Shown here one piece after another: positions 1 through 8,466 of a DNA stretch of 40,238 bases. Positions within the stretch are counted from its first letter, which is position 1, and the number at the start of each line of letters is the position of its first letter. A program made the position numbers and the translations under genes. Source of the DNA: Halanaerobiales bacterium (GTDB lineage: Bacteria > Bacillota_F > Halanaerobiia > Halanaerobiales > DTU029). Under the pieces are notes generated by a model. The model ran no database searches. It had not been told where the DNA came from and saw only the letters and a program-made list of their open reading frames with translations. The stretch spans positions 1 to 40,238 of the forward strand of contig JADQBV010000120.1 in the NCBI GenBank assembly GCA_016278415.1, in the 5' to 3' direction.

Positions 1-511
1 TTCATCTGATTTAGATGAGGGTAGAATAGAAATCATAACTAATAAAGATCTGATTAAAAAGGGAATAAAAGGCTTATTTGAAGATTACAAAAGGGATTTT
101 GAATATCTTTTTGACAGAGGGGAATTATATGCAGTCTCTTTAGCAAAAACCATGGGATTGTTTGCATTTGTCTCTGATGATACAAAAGATTTTGGACCTC
201 ACGAAACGTTAGTCAAAGAACTTATTGAAGATGTTATTCCCTTTGCTTTTTATGAGCTTTTATTTTTGAAATATTTATCAGAAGAATTTACTGTAGATCA
301 AATGCATCAGGAATTTAAAGAAGTAACATCTAAAAGTATGAACCAGTATCCTATGAATTATAGACATAGAATGCTAATGACAGTTCGAAGATTTAGCTCT
401 AGAAACGGTACTAAAAGGGATTATAACTGGATCCTGAAATACTGTCAAAGACATAATATAAATTATAAAATAAAGATGATAGAACTAAAAGAATATCTTT
501 CGAAAATATGA
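1..511 (+). CDS. C-terminal part of a PIN-like domain protein (5' end outside window)
   Basis: The reading frame is open from base 2 to the TGA at 509-511, about 169 codons, so the start lies upstream of the window and the internal ATG at 152 is not the true start. The segment FDRGELYAVSLAK followed by FVSDD resembles the C-terminal half of PIN-domain nucleases, where a conserved Glu/Asp pair lies around an 'RGE..A..LAK' helix and a '[ST]DD' strand. The residues after it (about 90) are helical and I do not recognise them. PIN proteins are usually toxin or RNA-processing nucleases; with the N-terminal catalytic Asp out of view the activity cannot be confirmed. It abuts an epimerase remnant directly after the stop codon. 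The family assignment is moderate. Confidence 0.5.
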   Translation, partial: SSDLDEGRIEIITNKDLIKKGIKGLFEDYKRDFEYLFDRGELYAVSLAKTMGLFAFVSDDTKDFGPHETLVKELIEDVIPFAFYELLFLKYLSEEFTVDQMHQEFKEVTSKSMNQYPMNYRHRMLMTVRRFSSRNGTKRDYNWILKYCQRHNINYKIKMIELKEYLSKI

Positions 512-671
512 AAGATATATGAACCAATGAAAGCAGGGGATGTCCCTGCTACTTAACGCCTCTACTGATTTATTACAAAAGGCTATAGGATTTAAACCAG
601 AGACTTCTAATGAAGAAGGTTTACAAGAGTTTGCTAACTGGTATATGGAGTATTATAAGATTAATGACTAG
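512..671 (+). pseudogene. Remnant: C-terminus of a UDP-glucuronate 4-epimerase-type sugar epimerase, frameshifted
   Basis: Immediately after the previous stop the frame reads PMKAGDVPAT and then stops at a TAA (554-556). In the +1 frame, translation continues NASTDLLQKAIGFKPETS and EEGLQEFANWYMEYYKIND, ending at 671. Together these match the conserved end of nucleotide-sugar epimerases of the CapI/LspL class ('MQPGDVPATYAS...GFKP.T...EGL..F..WY..YY'). Removing one A from the AA at 555-556 restores a continuous frame. Only about 50 of about 330 codons remain, so the gene is dead. It fits the polysaccharide-biosynthesis remnants downstream. The identification is from remembered family consensus. 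Confidence 0.75.
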
Positions 672-779
672 ATTCGACATATATTACTAGGTTATTTATC
701 AAAAATATGTAATAATAGTAAAGTGTATATTGTTCCCGAGTTAATTAATAAAGTTGCAGTAACGCTGCTTTTGAATTGA

Positions 780-1013
780 TTTTGTTTTAAAGGACACCAA
801 ACAATATGGTTATACAGTCAGCCAATATATGCAAGAGATAATGGATTGCATTATGCAGTTACAATGGGGGTTATATTAATATTGGTCTGGATCAGTGGTT
901 TCTTCATTGAATTGCATCCAGATGCTTACCGGGATATCTTTTTAAATTTTTCACCAATTTATATTTTGATATCAGCAGGTTTTATAATGTATGGAAAGAG
1001 AAAAAGTAATTGA
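780..1013 (+). other. Possible small membrane protein or remnant
   Basis: The stretch is open from just after the TGA at 777-779 to the TGA at 1011-1013 (77 codons). It encodes two hydrophobic segments (around VTMGVILILVWISGFFI and SPIYILISAGFIMYG) and a basic tail, KRKSN. The first in-frame ATG is at 864 and has no convincing ribosome binding site, so this is either a short membrane protein with a non-standard start or the 3' part of a truncated gene. A terminator follows immediately, which supports the 3' end being real. I do not recognise the family. Confidence 0.3.
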
Positions 1014-1025
1014 GATTAATAATAT

Positions 1026-1060
1026 AAAATCCCCTCGCATAGTATGTGAGAGGGATTTTG
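1026..1060 (+). terminator. Rho-independent terminator
   Basis: The arms AAAATCCCCTCGCATA and TATGTGAGAGGGATTTT pair with minor mismatches. The A-rich left flank and T-run right flank allow function in both directions. It closes the open stretch ending at 1013. Confidence 0.6.
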
Positions 1061-1157
1061 CTGTGAGAGATTAAAGAAGGTTTGGCCCTATTAAAGTAAG
1101 TAATGGATCCATTTGAATTATTATTATAGATCACTTTAGAAGAGGAGCAACTATATT

Positions 1158-1406
1158 ATGAATAAAGAAGGTTTTGTATTATCAGGGATAGGTGCTGTTA
1201 TTGGGATAGTAACTTTAATAGTTACAAGAATTATTCAGTTAGTGATGCCTATGTTGGGTAGAGTAGCTTTTCAAGCTGCTATGAAAGGTAGTTATACTCC
1301 GGGTGATTATTTAATTGATTTTAAAGGCCTTCAATTTGGAGCAATAGCTTTAATTATAATTAGTGTAGTATTATGTTTTAAGTTTTACCAAAAAGAAGTT
1401 GAATAA
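1158..1406 (+). CDS. Small two-span membrane protein, unknown function
   Basis: 82 aa, ATG start preceded by AGAGGAG about 10 bases upstream. The protein has an N-terminal hydrophobic helix (residues about 8-32), a soluble loop of about 25 residues with KGSYTPGDYLIDFKG, and a second helix (about 58-76) ending in KFYQKEVE. This is the usual plan of short Firmicutes inner-membrane proteins. It stands alone between two terminators, so it is probably monocistronic. I do not recognise the family and assign no function. Confidence 0.6.
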   Translation: MNKEGFVLSGIGAVIGIVTLIVTRIIQLVMPMLGRVAFQAAMKGSYTPGDYLIDFKGLQFGAIALIIISVVLCFKFYQKEVE

Positions 1407-1430
1407 GTAGAAAGTGAGCTTAACAAAAAA

Positions 1431-1456
1431 GAAACTCCCTAAATCGGGAGTCTCTT
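1431..1456 (+). terminator. Rho-independent terminator
   Basis: ACTCCC (1434-1439) pairs with GGGAGT (1446-1451) and is followed by CTCTTT. It lies 25 bases after the small membrane protein. Confidence 0.6.
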
Positions 1457-1463
1457 TGTACTG

Positions 1464-1550
1464 GAAGATCTACTTATGGATCTTCTCTTTTCTGTCATTG
1501 AATTACTAGCCATTTCTCATGAATGGCTCTTGTTTGTATTTTTATTATAA
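1464..1550. terminator. Two further small hairpins in tandem
   Basis: GAAGATC/GATCTTC (1464-1485), followed by TCTTTT, and AGCCATT/AATGGCT (1508-1528), followed by a T-rich run. These are probably back-up terminators insulating the next region. Confidence 0.4.
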
Positions 1551-1617
1551 TAAATATAAATAGGAACCTCACCACATTTTAATTTATTTATCTTCTCTTC
1601 ATCTATATCTACATTAA

Positions 1618-2354
1618 TTAGTAGTATATGTATTCTTCTCCAGGACAGGTTTCCCTAGAAGTGTGCTTTTGATTAATTTCCTTGTTGATGTCTTTATATT
1701 AGGGGGTTCCAGGTTTGGGCTTCGACTTCTGAAGGAACACTTAATTGGTAATAATAATAATAATATAACTACAAGGGTATTAGTAGTTGGAGCTGGGGAT
1801 GCTGCTGAAATTTTAATAAGAGAGATTAATAAACATACTGAGTTAGGTAGATATATAGTAGGACTAGTTGATGATGACCCTAAAAAAAGAAATTTACAGA
1901 TACACGGTAAGGAAGTTCTAGGTAATAGATATGATATACCTGAGATATTAGAGCAATATAGGGTTGATGAGGTTGTTATAGCTATTCCATCTGCCCGGGG
2001 AAAAGAGATAAAGGGTATCTATATCTATGAACTATGCGCTAAGGATGGTGTTAAGGTAAATATTGTCCCAGGTATGAATGATGATGAAGATAATATATCT
2101 ACAGAACATAGCAGGATATCTATAACCCACTTAGGAGAGATAGATATAGTTAAATTGGACAGGGCTATGGAGAAATTGAAGCGAATAGTACGTAATGGTG
2201 ATACAGCAGGGATTATTAAATTGCTGGTGGACTTAGTAGGAACATATAAGCCAAACCGGGATAATATACTGAGCTTGTTTTTGATAGAGAGATGTTAGGG
2301 ATGAGTGAGGAAGAATTTAATGTAGAGGATGAGATAGCTAGTAGTCGGGAGTAA
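1618..2354 (+). pseudogene. Remnant of CapD/FlaA1-type nucleotide-sugar 4,6-dehydratase, copy 1, large internal deletion
   Basis: Family members are membrane proteins of about 600 aa or more that make precursor sugars for surface polysaccharide: four N-terminal membrane helices, a CoA-binding-like Rossmann domain, then a catalytic short-chain dehydrogenase domain. Here the frame starts inside the last membrane helix (FPRSVLLINFLVDVF, SRFGLRLLKE), keeps the nucleotide-binding domain (RVLVVGAGDAAEILIREI, residues around 1780-2080) and jumps after VKVNIVPGM straight to a C-terminal tail (GEIDIVKLDRAMEKLKRIV, LVGTYKPNRD). The whole catalytic SDR domain is missing. A second lesion, an extra T in the T-run at 2278-2282, shifts the last 24 codons; corrected they read FDREMLGMSEEEF and stop at 2354. 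A related remnant lies at 4906-5210. Confidence 0.75.
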
Positions 2355-2367
2355 TGCGTATTAATCT

Positions 2368-2417
2368 AAATCCATATAAATATGATGGTAGATAAACCAT
2401 TGTATTTATATGGATTT
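2368..2417. terminator. Strong bidirectional terminator hairpin
   Basis: A 15-base perfect inverted repeat: AAATCCATATAAATA (2368-2382) pairs with TATTTATATGGATTT (2403-2417), and an inner ATGG/CCAT extends the stem. T-rich ends lie on both sides. It sits between the convergent CapD remnant (+) and DUF386 remnant (-). Confidence 0.75.
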
Positions 2418-2432
2418 TCTTTTGTAAAGAAC

Positions 2433-2703
2433 TTATATTTTAATCTTCATAACTATCTTAACAACATCATCAGGCTTATTAACTTGTATTGCTGGCAGAT
2501 GTAATTCACCTGGTGTAAAGATGATAAAGTTACCTTTTGTCTTATACATACCAATATTAGCAATAATATCAGATTCCTGAACATTATATGAGCCCGCTTC
2601 AATATTCTCAGTATCTATATATAAGTAGATATTCAAATGCTATTTTGAACTTATCATTTAAGCTGTGGTAAGAGTGATGATTTTCTATAGAATCATATAT
2701 CAT
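2433..2703 (-). pseudogene. Broken YhcH/YjgK/YiaL (DUF386) family gene
   Basis: Read on the minus strand, GGAGGTG precedes an ATG at 2703 that starts MIYDSIENHHSYHSLNDKF, almost the same as the intact copy at 5247-5696. One extra A in the ATATAT tract near 2625-2630 shifts the frame. The remainder (YIDTENIEAGSYNVQ to MKIKI) then lacks about 60 central residues, including the WE.H.KYIDIQY segment that holds family-conserved residues. The conserved ending GELHLPAIQV is kept. Two independent lesions and loss of the core make it non-functional. It converges on the CapD remnant, as the intact copy does, so the pair was duplicated together. Confidence 0.8.
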
Positions 2704-3221
2704 ATAGTACACCTCCGGTTTCTTCTTATGTTACATATTACTACAAGAGATTACAAATACCTTTATTATTTTTTAAAACATTACAGGGAAAAGAAAGAAC
2801 TAGACTAGCGTAGAGAATAGAGTTGGTACTTATTATAATGTAAGTAAAGAATAGGAATATTTAATGAAATAAATCTTCGCAAAATCACCATTTTACGAAA
2901 GTATGTTCGGCAATGAGCTGCATCTCAATCAGATATTTTCAATGTTAAATTGAGTCATACTCATCAAAATTATTTCAAAAATATTTTCTTTACAGAAGAG
3001 GGTAATTATAGGATACTAGTAGCCTTCTATGACCAACAGTCAGAGTTTATTAAGGCAGGCTCCTTGGAATACCCAATTTTTGTAAGGTGAGGACAGGTTG
3101 CTGAGTTTAGGCTAGAAAGCCCCGTTTATGTTAATGGGTGGGGGTGAATCTACTATTTAAATTTTTATTCAATGTGAAGATTAAAAGTAATGGTTAATAT
3201 ATTCTTAAAGCAAACATCTGT
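2704..3221. other. Gene-poor stretch with a translated remnant
   Basis: No intact gene is seen. On the plus strand, frame 2917-3090 is open for 57 codons and ends EEGNYRILVAFYDQQSEF, GSLEYPIFVR and a TGA. The alternating hydrophobic pattern looks like the last strands of a beta-sandwich domain, so this is probably the 3' tail of a deleted surface-polysaccharide or glycan-active gene. The parent family is not recognised. Confidence 0.35.
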
Positions 3222-3250
3222 TTGACTAAAGTGTAAAATAATGGTATAAT
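3222..3250 (+). promoter_or_regulatory. Sigma-A-type promoter of the Rpn-family gene
   Basis: TTGACT (3222-3227), a 17-base spacer, then TATAAT (3245-3250). Transcription would start near 3257, leaving a leader of about 58 bases before the start at 3315. Confidence 0.7.
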
Positions 3251-3314
3251 AATATTAAGCTATTGATAAATTCATATCCGATATGGTAAAATAATAATGA
3301 AAGGACTTTTTATA

Positions 3315-4238
3315 ATGGTTAATAAATTAAATAATCCACATGATAAATTTTTTAAAGCTTCTTTTGGTAGGTTAGAGCTTGTACAGGATTTTTTGAGAAA
3401 TTATTTACCGGATGGTCTAAAAGAAATAATTAATTATGATAAGTTGAAATTAGAAGATAACACATATATTGACCAAGAATTAGAAGATTATTATTCTGAT
3501 ATTCTTTACCAGACTGAAATAAAGGGAGAAAAGGTATATCTTTATTTCTTGTTTGAGCATAAAAGCTATGAGGATAAGTGGAGTATTTTGCAATTATTAA
3601 ATTATATGAGTAAAATATGGATGAAAATAAAAGATAAGAATAATTCTGATAGTTTACCGATAATTATACCGATACTTTTTTACCATGGGGAGAGCAATAA
3701 AAATATCAAAAAAAGTTTTGAGGAATATTTTAATAGTAATAATAAAGATAAATTTGAGAGATTTCTACCATTATTTAAAGTTTTGTTTTATGATTTTTCT
3801 CTAAAGAGTAATATCAAGATATTAGGGGATTTCAAATTACAATATGCTTTAAAGATAATAAAGATGATAAGGAGCAAGAAGATAAATTTAGTTTACAAAG
3901 AAATAACGAATTATATTATAAAACTAGTTGAAATTGATCAAGAATTTGTCTTTCAGGGAATAAAATATACATTTGAAGTTCAAGAAGAGTTTGATTTAAG
4001 AAGTATTGCTAAATTATTAGAGGAACAAGGTTTTAAGGAGGGTGATATAATAATGACAATGGCTGAAAAGCTTCGTCAAGAAGGCAGAAAAGAAGGAAGA
4101 CAAGAAGGAAGACAAGAAGGTAAAATTGAAATAGCCAGAAATATGTTAAAAAACGATATGGCTATAGAGCAAATAATTAAATTGACAAATTTAGAGAAGA
4201 AACAAATTATATTATTAAAAGAAGAAATACAACATTAA
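3315..4238 (+). CDS. Rpn family recombination-promoting nuclease / putative transposase
   Basis: 307 aa if started at the ATG at 3315 (MVNKLNNPHDKFFK), which has AAAGGA about 9 bases upstream. An ATG six codons earlier (3297) lacks a ribosome binding site. NNPHDKFFK at the N-terminus is the hallmark opening of the Rpn/PDDEXK 'transposase_31' group. The nuclease core shows D-ILYQ-E and FEHKS (residues about 60-90), the Asp...Glu-x-Lys layout of PD-(D/E)XK enzymes. The C-terminus has the usual Glu-Gly-Arg repeat helix (EGRKEGRQEGRQEG) before a short helical end. The length matches the family. Known members cut DNA and promote RecA-independent recombination, or act in phage defence. It has its own promoter and terminator and sits inside a region with duplicated, deleted gene remnants. 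Confidence 0.85.
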   Translation: MVNKLNNPHDKFFKASFGRLELVQDFLRNYLPDGLKEIINYDKLKLEDNTYIDQELEDYYSDILYQTEIKGEKVYLYFLFEHKSYEDKWSILQLLNYMSKIWMKIKDKNNSDSLPIIIPILFYHGESNKNIKKSFEEYFNSNNKDKFERFLPLFKVLFYDFSLKSNIKILGDFKLQYALKIIKMIRSKKINLVYKEITNYIIKLVEIDQEFVFQGIKYTFEVQEEFDLRSIAKLLEEQGFKEGDIIMTMAEKLRQEGRKEGRQEGRQEGKIEIARNMLKNDMAIEQIIKLTNLEKKQIILLKEEIQH

Positions 4239-4275
4239 AATATAACAAATATCTAATGCTAAAGACAATTTTTTG

Positions 4276-4315
4276 CCCTATTCCATAAGATAATACAATG
4301 GATTAGGGTTTTTAT
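4276..4315 (+). terminator. Rho-independent terminator after the Rpn-family gene
   Basis: CCCTATTCCAT (4276-4286) pairs with ATGGATTAGGG (4298-4308) with one mismatch, followed by TTTTTATATTTT. Confidence 0.7.
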
Positions 4316-4628
4316 ATTTTTATTATATTTAGGTGCAACTGGGAAGAAATAAATGGCTAGGCTAAATATTTTTTTATTTAATAGAACTTATTTAGAATTG
4401 GATAGACGCAACTGATAGATCTATAGTATTAGCGGCTTTAATTAACTGTTTGTCTAGAGTTACCAAAGTAGAATTTTTTTTCTACAAGTCACTAGATACA
4501 TTGCATCAATGCAGGAAATAATAATTAATAGAGAAATATGTAAATAACTAGAAAAAATATTAAATGGTCAGGTTTCCATTGAGATTAAATTTAGAGGAGT
4601 TTTCTAAATATTATCTGGAGGGTTAAAA
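4316..4628. other. AT-rich stretch without an identifiable gene
   Basis: No intact open frame, RNA gene or repeat could be supported. A short frame near 4562-4610 (NGQVSIEIKFRGVF then stop) may be the tail of a lost gene. Confidence 0.3.
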
Positions 4629-4913
4629 GTGTATGAACATGAGATTTTATATAACTTTGAAAAATTATATCTCATGTCAGGAATGCTTATATCTATTATT
4701 ATAACTACAATTATTGGAGTTTATAATTACAGTAGGATTTATGAGAAAAAGAATAAAGTAATAAGGCTGACTTTGTATTCTGTCATTTTAATATTTCAGA
4801 CTGTTCAGTTTTTAATTCCAGTCTTACCTCCAATAGATATAGGATTTTTTCTAGTATTGCAATGTACTTGCTTTTATAGTATACCGCCAGTATCTGAGGA
4901 TAGGTCGGGTTGA
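4629..4913 (+). pseudogene. 3'-truncated small membrane protein running into a CapD remnant
   Basis: GTG start (4629) with GGAGG seven bases upstream. The N-terminal about 80 residues hold two hydrophobic helices (LMSGMLISIIITTIIGVYN and LTLYSVILIFQTVQFLIPVL) separated by a basic loop. The last dozen codons (SIPPVSEDRSG) lie at the junction where CapD-like sequence begins, in another frame, near 4906. The original 3' end was therefore probably lost in the rearrangement. The start region looks translatable, so a short hybrid protein may still be made. The family is not recognised. Confidence 0.5.
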
Positions 4914-5210
4914 TGAGGTTGTTATCGCTATTCCATCTGCCCGGGGTAAAGAGATAAAGGGTATCTTTGAACTATGTGCTAAGGATGATGTTAAGGTAAA
5001 TATTGTCCCAGGTATGTATGAGATATTAAATGGTGATGTAAACCTGAGTCAGATCAGGGAAGTAAAGGTAGAAGACTTATCCAGACTATCAATAAAGAAA
5101 GTAAGACAAAGTTCATGGCTGTTAGATTTGGTAATGTATTGGGTAGTCATGGTAGTGTAATCCCACTATTTAAGAAACAGATAGCCCAGGGTGGTCCAGT
5201 GACAGTTTAA
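4906..5210 (+). pseudogene. Remnant of CapD/FlaA1-type dehydratase, copy 2, different deletion from copy 1
   Basis: The first part reads RVDEVVIAIPSARGKEIKG, ELCAKDDVKVNIVPGM and [16 protein letters not shown], i.e. the end of the nucleotide-binding domain and the linker to the SDR domain. After 5082 the homology jumps, with a frame change, to [20 protein letters not shown] and [15 protein letters not shown], deep in the SDR domain. It then stops at 5208-5210, where the family would continue 'THPDITRYFM'. The 5' 90 bases or so are nearly identical to copy 1 (about 1960-2075), but the retained pieces differ, so the two copies decayed separately. Confidence 0.75.
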
Positions 5211-5246
5211 ATTGGACAAGGTCTAATTACATATTGTGTAAAGAAC

Positions 5247-5696
5247 TTATATTTTAATTTTCATAACCACTTTAACAACATCTTCAGGTTTATCAACTTG
5301 TATTGCTGGCATATGTATTTCACCTGGTTCAAAGATGATAAAGCCGCCTTTAGTAAGTCTTAAGAAGTCACCTTCTCCAGAATGAAACTGGATATCATTT
5401 ATAGTACTATAATTTTCCGAGTTTTCCATTCTATTAATATGTGAAATTCCTATTAACTCTGAGCCCTTTACAATATATTGAATATCGATATATTTCTGAT
5501 GGCTTTCCCATTTAGCTTCTGCTTTGTTTTTTGTCTTATACATACCAATGTTAGCAATAATATCAGTACCCTGAATATTATATGACCCCACTTCAAGATT
5601 GTCAGCGTCTATATAAAGTAGATATTCAAATGCAGTTTTAAACTTATCATTTAAGCTATGGTAATAGTGATGTTTTTTAATACTGTCATAAATCAT
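5247..5696 (-). CDS. YhcH/YjgK/YiaL (DUF386) family protein
   Basis: 149 aa from the ATG at 5696 (MIYDSIKKHHYYHSLNDKF). GGAGG lies 9 bases upstream and the N-terminus matches the broken paralog; an in-frame ATG at 5723 would overlap the ribosome binding site. The family is a cupin-like metal-binding fold acting on sugars; the characterised member NanQ is a sialic-acid anomerase, and others accompany sugar-catabolism genes. The family hallmarks are present: KWESHQKYIDIQYIVKG in the middle and FEPGEIHMPAIQV near the end, with His and Glu residues likely to bind metal, and a C-terminal VVKVVMKIKI strand. The length is normal and no lesion is seen. Neighbours are polysaccharide remnants, so the substrate cannot be deduced. 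Confidence 0.88.
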   Translation of the reverse strand: MIYDSIKKHHYYHSLNDKFKTAFEYLLYIDADNLEVGSYNIQGTDIIANIGMYKTKNKAEAKWESHQKYIDIQYIVKGSELIGISHINRMENSENYSTINDIQFHSGEGDFLRLTKGGFIIFEPGEIHMPAIQVDKPEDVVKVVMKIKI

Positions 5697-5937
5697 TTGA
5701 CATAACCTCCATTTAGTAGTCATATTAACTATTACGACAAGAAATAGTATATTCCTTTATATTTTTTTAGTATGCTTTTTTTGTGATTAATGCAGGAATA
5801 TTGAATAAAATCTAGAAATATGTATAGAAAAGATACATATTTAGGATAAAGGTAAAAATATTATCATATCTAGTTAATTCTAACTTCATTTTTTATTAAT
5901 ATGTCAAAAATATTAGCCAGTAAGGAGAGGGATTTTA

Positions 5938-7182
5938 GTGGTGAACGATGAAACAAATAATCAAGTATATAATGATTATGAAGAAATTGATTTACGGGAA
6001 TTATTTATGGTTTTATGGGATAGTAAGTGGTTCATATTAGCTGTAACTACAGTATTTGTATTAATTGCCGGTATTTATAGTTTCTTTATAGCTGAACCAG
6101 TTTATGAAACAAGTAGTGAGGTATATACACCAGATTATCAATTGATTAATGAAACTGAGCTATTAAATGATGAGTATATTTCTTTTCTTAGAACTCCAGA
6201 ATTAAAAGAGCAGTTAATTGAAAGGTATGATCTAGACATAACGCTGGATGGTATGGATAGAAAGCTATCTGTTAGTACTAATGAAGAAACGAATAATGTT
6301 GTTTTAAAGCTAACAGATACAGATAATGTTTTAGCAGCAGATTTATTAAATGAATGGGTTAGGGTATTTAGTGTTGAAGTAGAAAACTATATGAGTAGTA
6401 TAAACAGTAATTATATGAACAAGATTGAATCATTGATGAATACAAGGGAAAACCGATATATAGAAGCTGAGAATAAATTAACCGAGTTTGAGAAAACCAC
6501 AAATATTGGTCTTGTTAAAATGAGATTAAATACCAGGAATAATAAATTAGTAGATTACGAGAATAGAGTACTTAATTTGAAGAACGATATTACAGTCCTG
6601 GAAGAGAAAAACAGGCTTTTAAAAGAACAATTACAGAATACTAAGGAATTTATTGTGACTAATGAAACCCTTGAAGATAGTAGTATGGAAGCCCTGGCTG
6701 ACTTATTTAGGGGTAATAGTAATTTACAGTCTTTAGTAACTAAGAAAGAGAGTATTAATGATATATATATGACAATACAACGCCAGCTTAATCAGGTTGA
6801 TCTTGATTTAGCTACAAAAAGGGAAGAAGTTAAGATACTTACTAATGATATAGCTGTTATAGATGAAGAGATAGTGCAATTGAAAGAGAAATTAGCTACT
6901 CTGGAAGAAAGACAAAAGTTTCTAAACCTAAGATTATCGGAAACAAAACAGAACTATCAAAGCACTGAAAATTTATATAATTCTTTGGTACAGAATCTGG
7001 AGAAGGAAGATTATAATATATCTGTTATAAGTAGAGCTGTAGTTACAGAAACCCCAATTAGTCCTAATAAAAAATTAAATGTTGCTATAGCTGGTGTATT
7101 AGGTATTTTCTTGTCTATCTTTATAGTTTTTGTCAGGAAGTACTTTGCAGATGAGGATTTATCAGAGTCAATTGCTCAGTAA
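5938..7182 (+). CDS. Wzz-type polysaccharide chain-length determinant protein
   Basis: 414 aa, GTG start with AGGAGAGG eight bases upstream (a second GTG follows directly). The protein is anchored by a helix at about residues 32-53 (WFILAVTTVFVLIAGIYSFF) and another near the C-terminus (about 385-402), with a periplasmic segment between them rich in heptad coiled coil (about 190-350). The motif TETPISPNKKLNVAIAGVLG before the second helix is the Pro-rich signature of the Wzz/PCP family. It controls the length of exported polysaccharide by interacting with the polymerase. No tyrosine-kinase domain is attached. It is transcribed alone and ends in a strong terminator. It is probably the last intact gene of the degraded polysaccharide cluster to its left. 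Confidence 0.85.
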   Translation: MVNDETNNQVYNDYEEIDLRELFMVLWDSKWFILAVTTVFVLIAGIYSFFIAEPVYETSSEVYTPDYQLINETELLNDEYISFLRTPELKEQLIERYDLDITLDGMDRKLSVSTNEETNNVVLKLTDTDNVLAADLLNEWVRVFSVEVENYMSSINSNYMNKIESLMNTRENRYIEAENKLTEFEKTTNIGLVKMRLNTRNNKLVDYENRVLNLKNDITVLEEKNRLLKEQLQNTKEFIVTNETLEDSSMEALADLFRGNSNLQSLVTKKESINDIYMTIQRQLNQVDLDLATKREEVKILTNDIAVIDEEIVQLKEKLATLEERQKFLNLRLSETKQNYQSTENLYNSLVQNLEKEDYNISVISRAVVTETPISPNKKLNVAIAGVLGIFLSIFIVFVRKYFADEDLSESIAQ

Positions 7183-7211
7183 TTAATATTGATATTTTTT
7201 AAAAAACAGTT

Positions 7212-7256
7212 ATCCTTATCCAAAGGAGATTACTCCTTTGGGTAGGGATTTTTTTG
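7212..7256 (+). terminator. Rho-independent terminator after the Wzz-type gene
   Basis: The 17-base arm ATCCTTATCCAAAGGAG (7212-7228) pairs with CTCCTTTGGGTAGGGAT (7233-7249) with two mismatches and an ATTA loop, followed by a run of seven T. Confidence 0.85.
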
Positions 7257-7386
7257 TTACTTACTAAAACACAATCCTACAAAAAACACCTTAATATAAT
7301 TTTTTTCATCTTTTTAGCAGGATATTATCATAAAATGGACAAATATGTATGTATATGTATTTGGTTTTTGGATTGGAGGGTTTTTT

Positions 7387-8466
7387 GTGGAGATTGATTT
7401 TCATCATACAGCTATTTATGCTCTATGTCGTCTGGCTGGAATGAAAAGTATCTATGCTGAAAAAGTGGCTTATGCCTCTCAACAGGTAGATAATGCTAAT
7501 TTTGATCATGCTTTAAAATTCAAAAATGGGGGAGTATTTCACCAGACCAGGACATCACATGAAGATTTGGCTTTTTTGAGGATGGTAGATGTCAATGATG
7601 CTTTTAATATCTGGATACCATTTCATTTCTTACCTTCAGGAGAAGGTGATAATATGAGCGACGCCTTGGTAACCAGGCCAGAAGGGAAGTCTATTACATT
7701 ATTGAAGAAAGAATTAATAGAGCTAGGCAGTTATGACTATGGTTTGCATTATCTAGGAATCTTCTTTCATATCTATGCTGATGCATACAGCCATCAAGAC
7801 TTTAAGGGCTTTTTTGATCCATATAATCAAATTAAAGTTATCCAGAGTGAGGATAGTATGACCTTCAAAAACTATCTACTCCATCAAATAGTTAAAAGGG
7901 TTCCAGGGATATTCCCTGTTGGACATGCAGTTGCTGCTAAAAATCCTGATATTCCCTTTGCAGTATGGTCATATCTACGGGGGAATGAGGAGATCAAGGT
8001 TAATAATCTTAAGGATAGATTTATTCCTGCTGTTGTAAATATTTTTGGATATTTAGTGGATTATCTGGAAGAAAATCCTCAATATGGTAGACCTATTGCC
8101 AGTAGTCTTAGTGAAGAAAATATGAAGAAAATTATTAAATTATTAAAGCGCACTGGTAGTTATCAGCAAAGACATCAGAATTGGTTAGAAATGATTCATA
8201 ATAATGGTTTTGGTTTTTCTGATTTTGATGAAATTGATAGTAATCTAGCTTATGATAGGAGAAGCTGGTTTAATAAGGCAGCATTGGCGGTAAAAGCAAA
8301 GGGTGTCCTAGAAAGACTTGAATACGCCTCTTATAATTATCATAAGTTTGAGCGGAAGAATTTATTTAATAAAGCAGATTGGACCCTTTTCATGAGGGCA
8401 GCTGCTATACATAAATACAAACTCTTACATGAGACTTTACCTGCCTGCGGCTTATATATAGGGTAG
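7387..8466 (+). CDS. DUF6765 family protein (zinc-dependent phospholipase C-like fold)
   Basis: 359 aa from the GTG at 7387 (VEIDFHHTAIYALCRLAG), with GGAGGG six bases upstream. The 14 codons before it in the open frame have no ribosome binding site. The N-terminus shows the family signature: two His near the start, RLAG, and AEKVAYASQQVDNAN. A second conserved block, HYLGIFFHIYADAYSHQDF (residues about 130-150), supplies His and Asp residues laid out like the metal ligands of zinc-dependent phospholipase C/S1-P1 proteins. No signal peptide is seen. The biological role is unknown. It stands between the Wzz-type gene and the surface-protein units. The 3' end looks disturbed: an alternative frame (8462-8542) continues IPPYITRRVYELNELDYSEW. 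Confidence 0.75.
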   Translation: MEIDFHHTAIYALCRLAGMKSIYAEKVAYASQQVDNANFDHALKFKNGGVFHQTRTSHEDLAFLRMVDVNDAFNIWIPFHFLPSGEGDNMSDALVTRPEGKSITLLKKELIELGSYDYGLHYLGIFFHIYADAYSHQDFKGFFDPYNQIKVIQSEDSMTFKNYLLHQIVKRVPGIFPVGHAVAAKNPDIPFAVWSYLRGNEEIKVNNLKDRFIPAVVNIFGYLVDYLEENPQYGRPIASSLSEENMKKIIKLLKRTGSYQQRHQNWLEMIHNNGFGFSDFDEIDSNLAYDRRSWFNKAALAVKAKGVLERLEYASYNYHKFERKNLFNKADWTLFMRAAAIHKYKLLHETLPACGLYIG

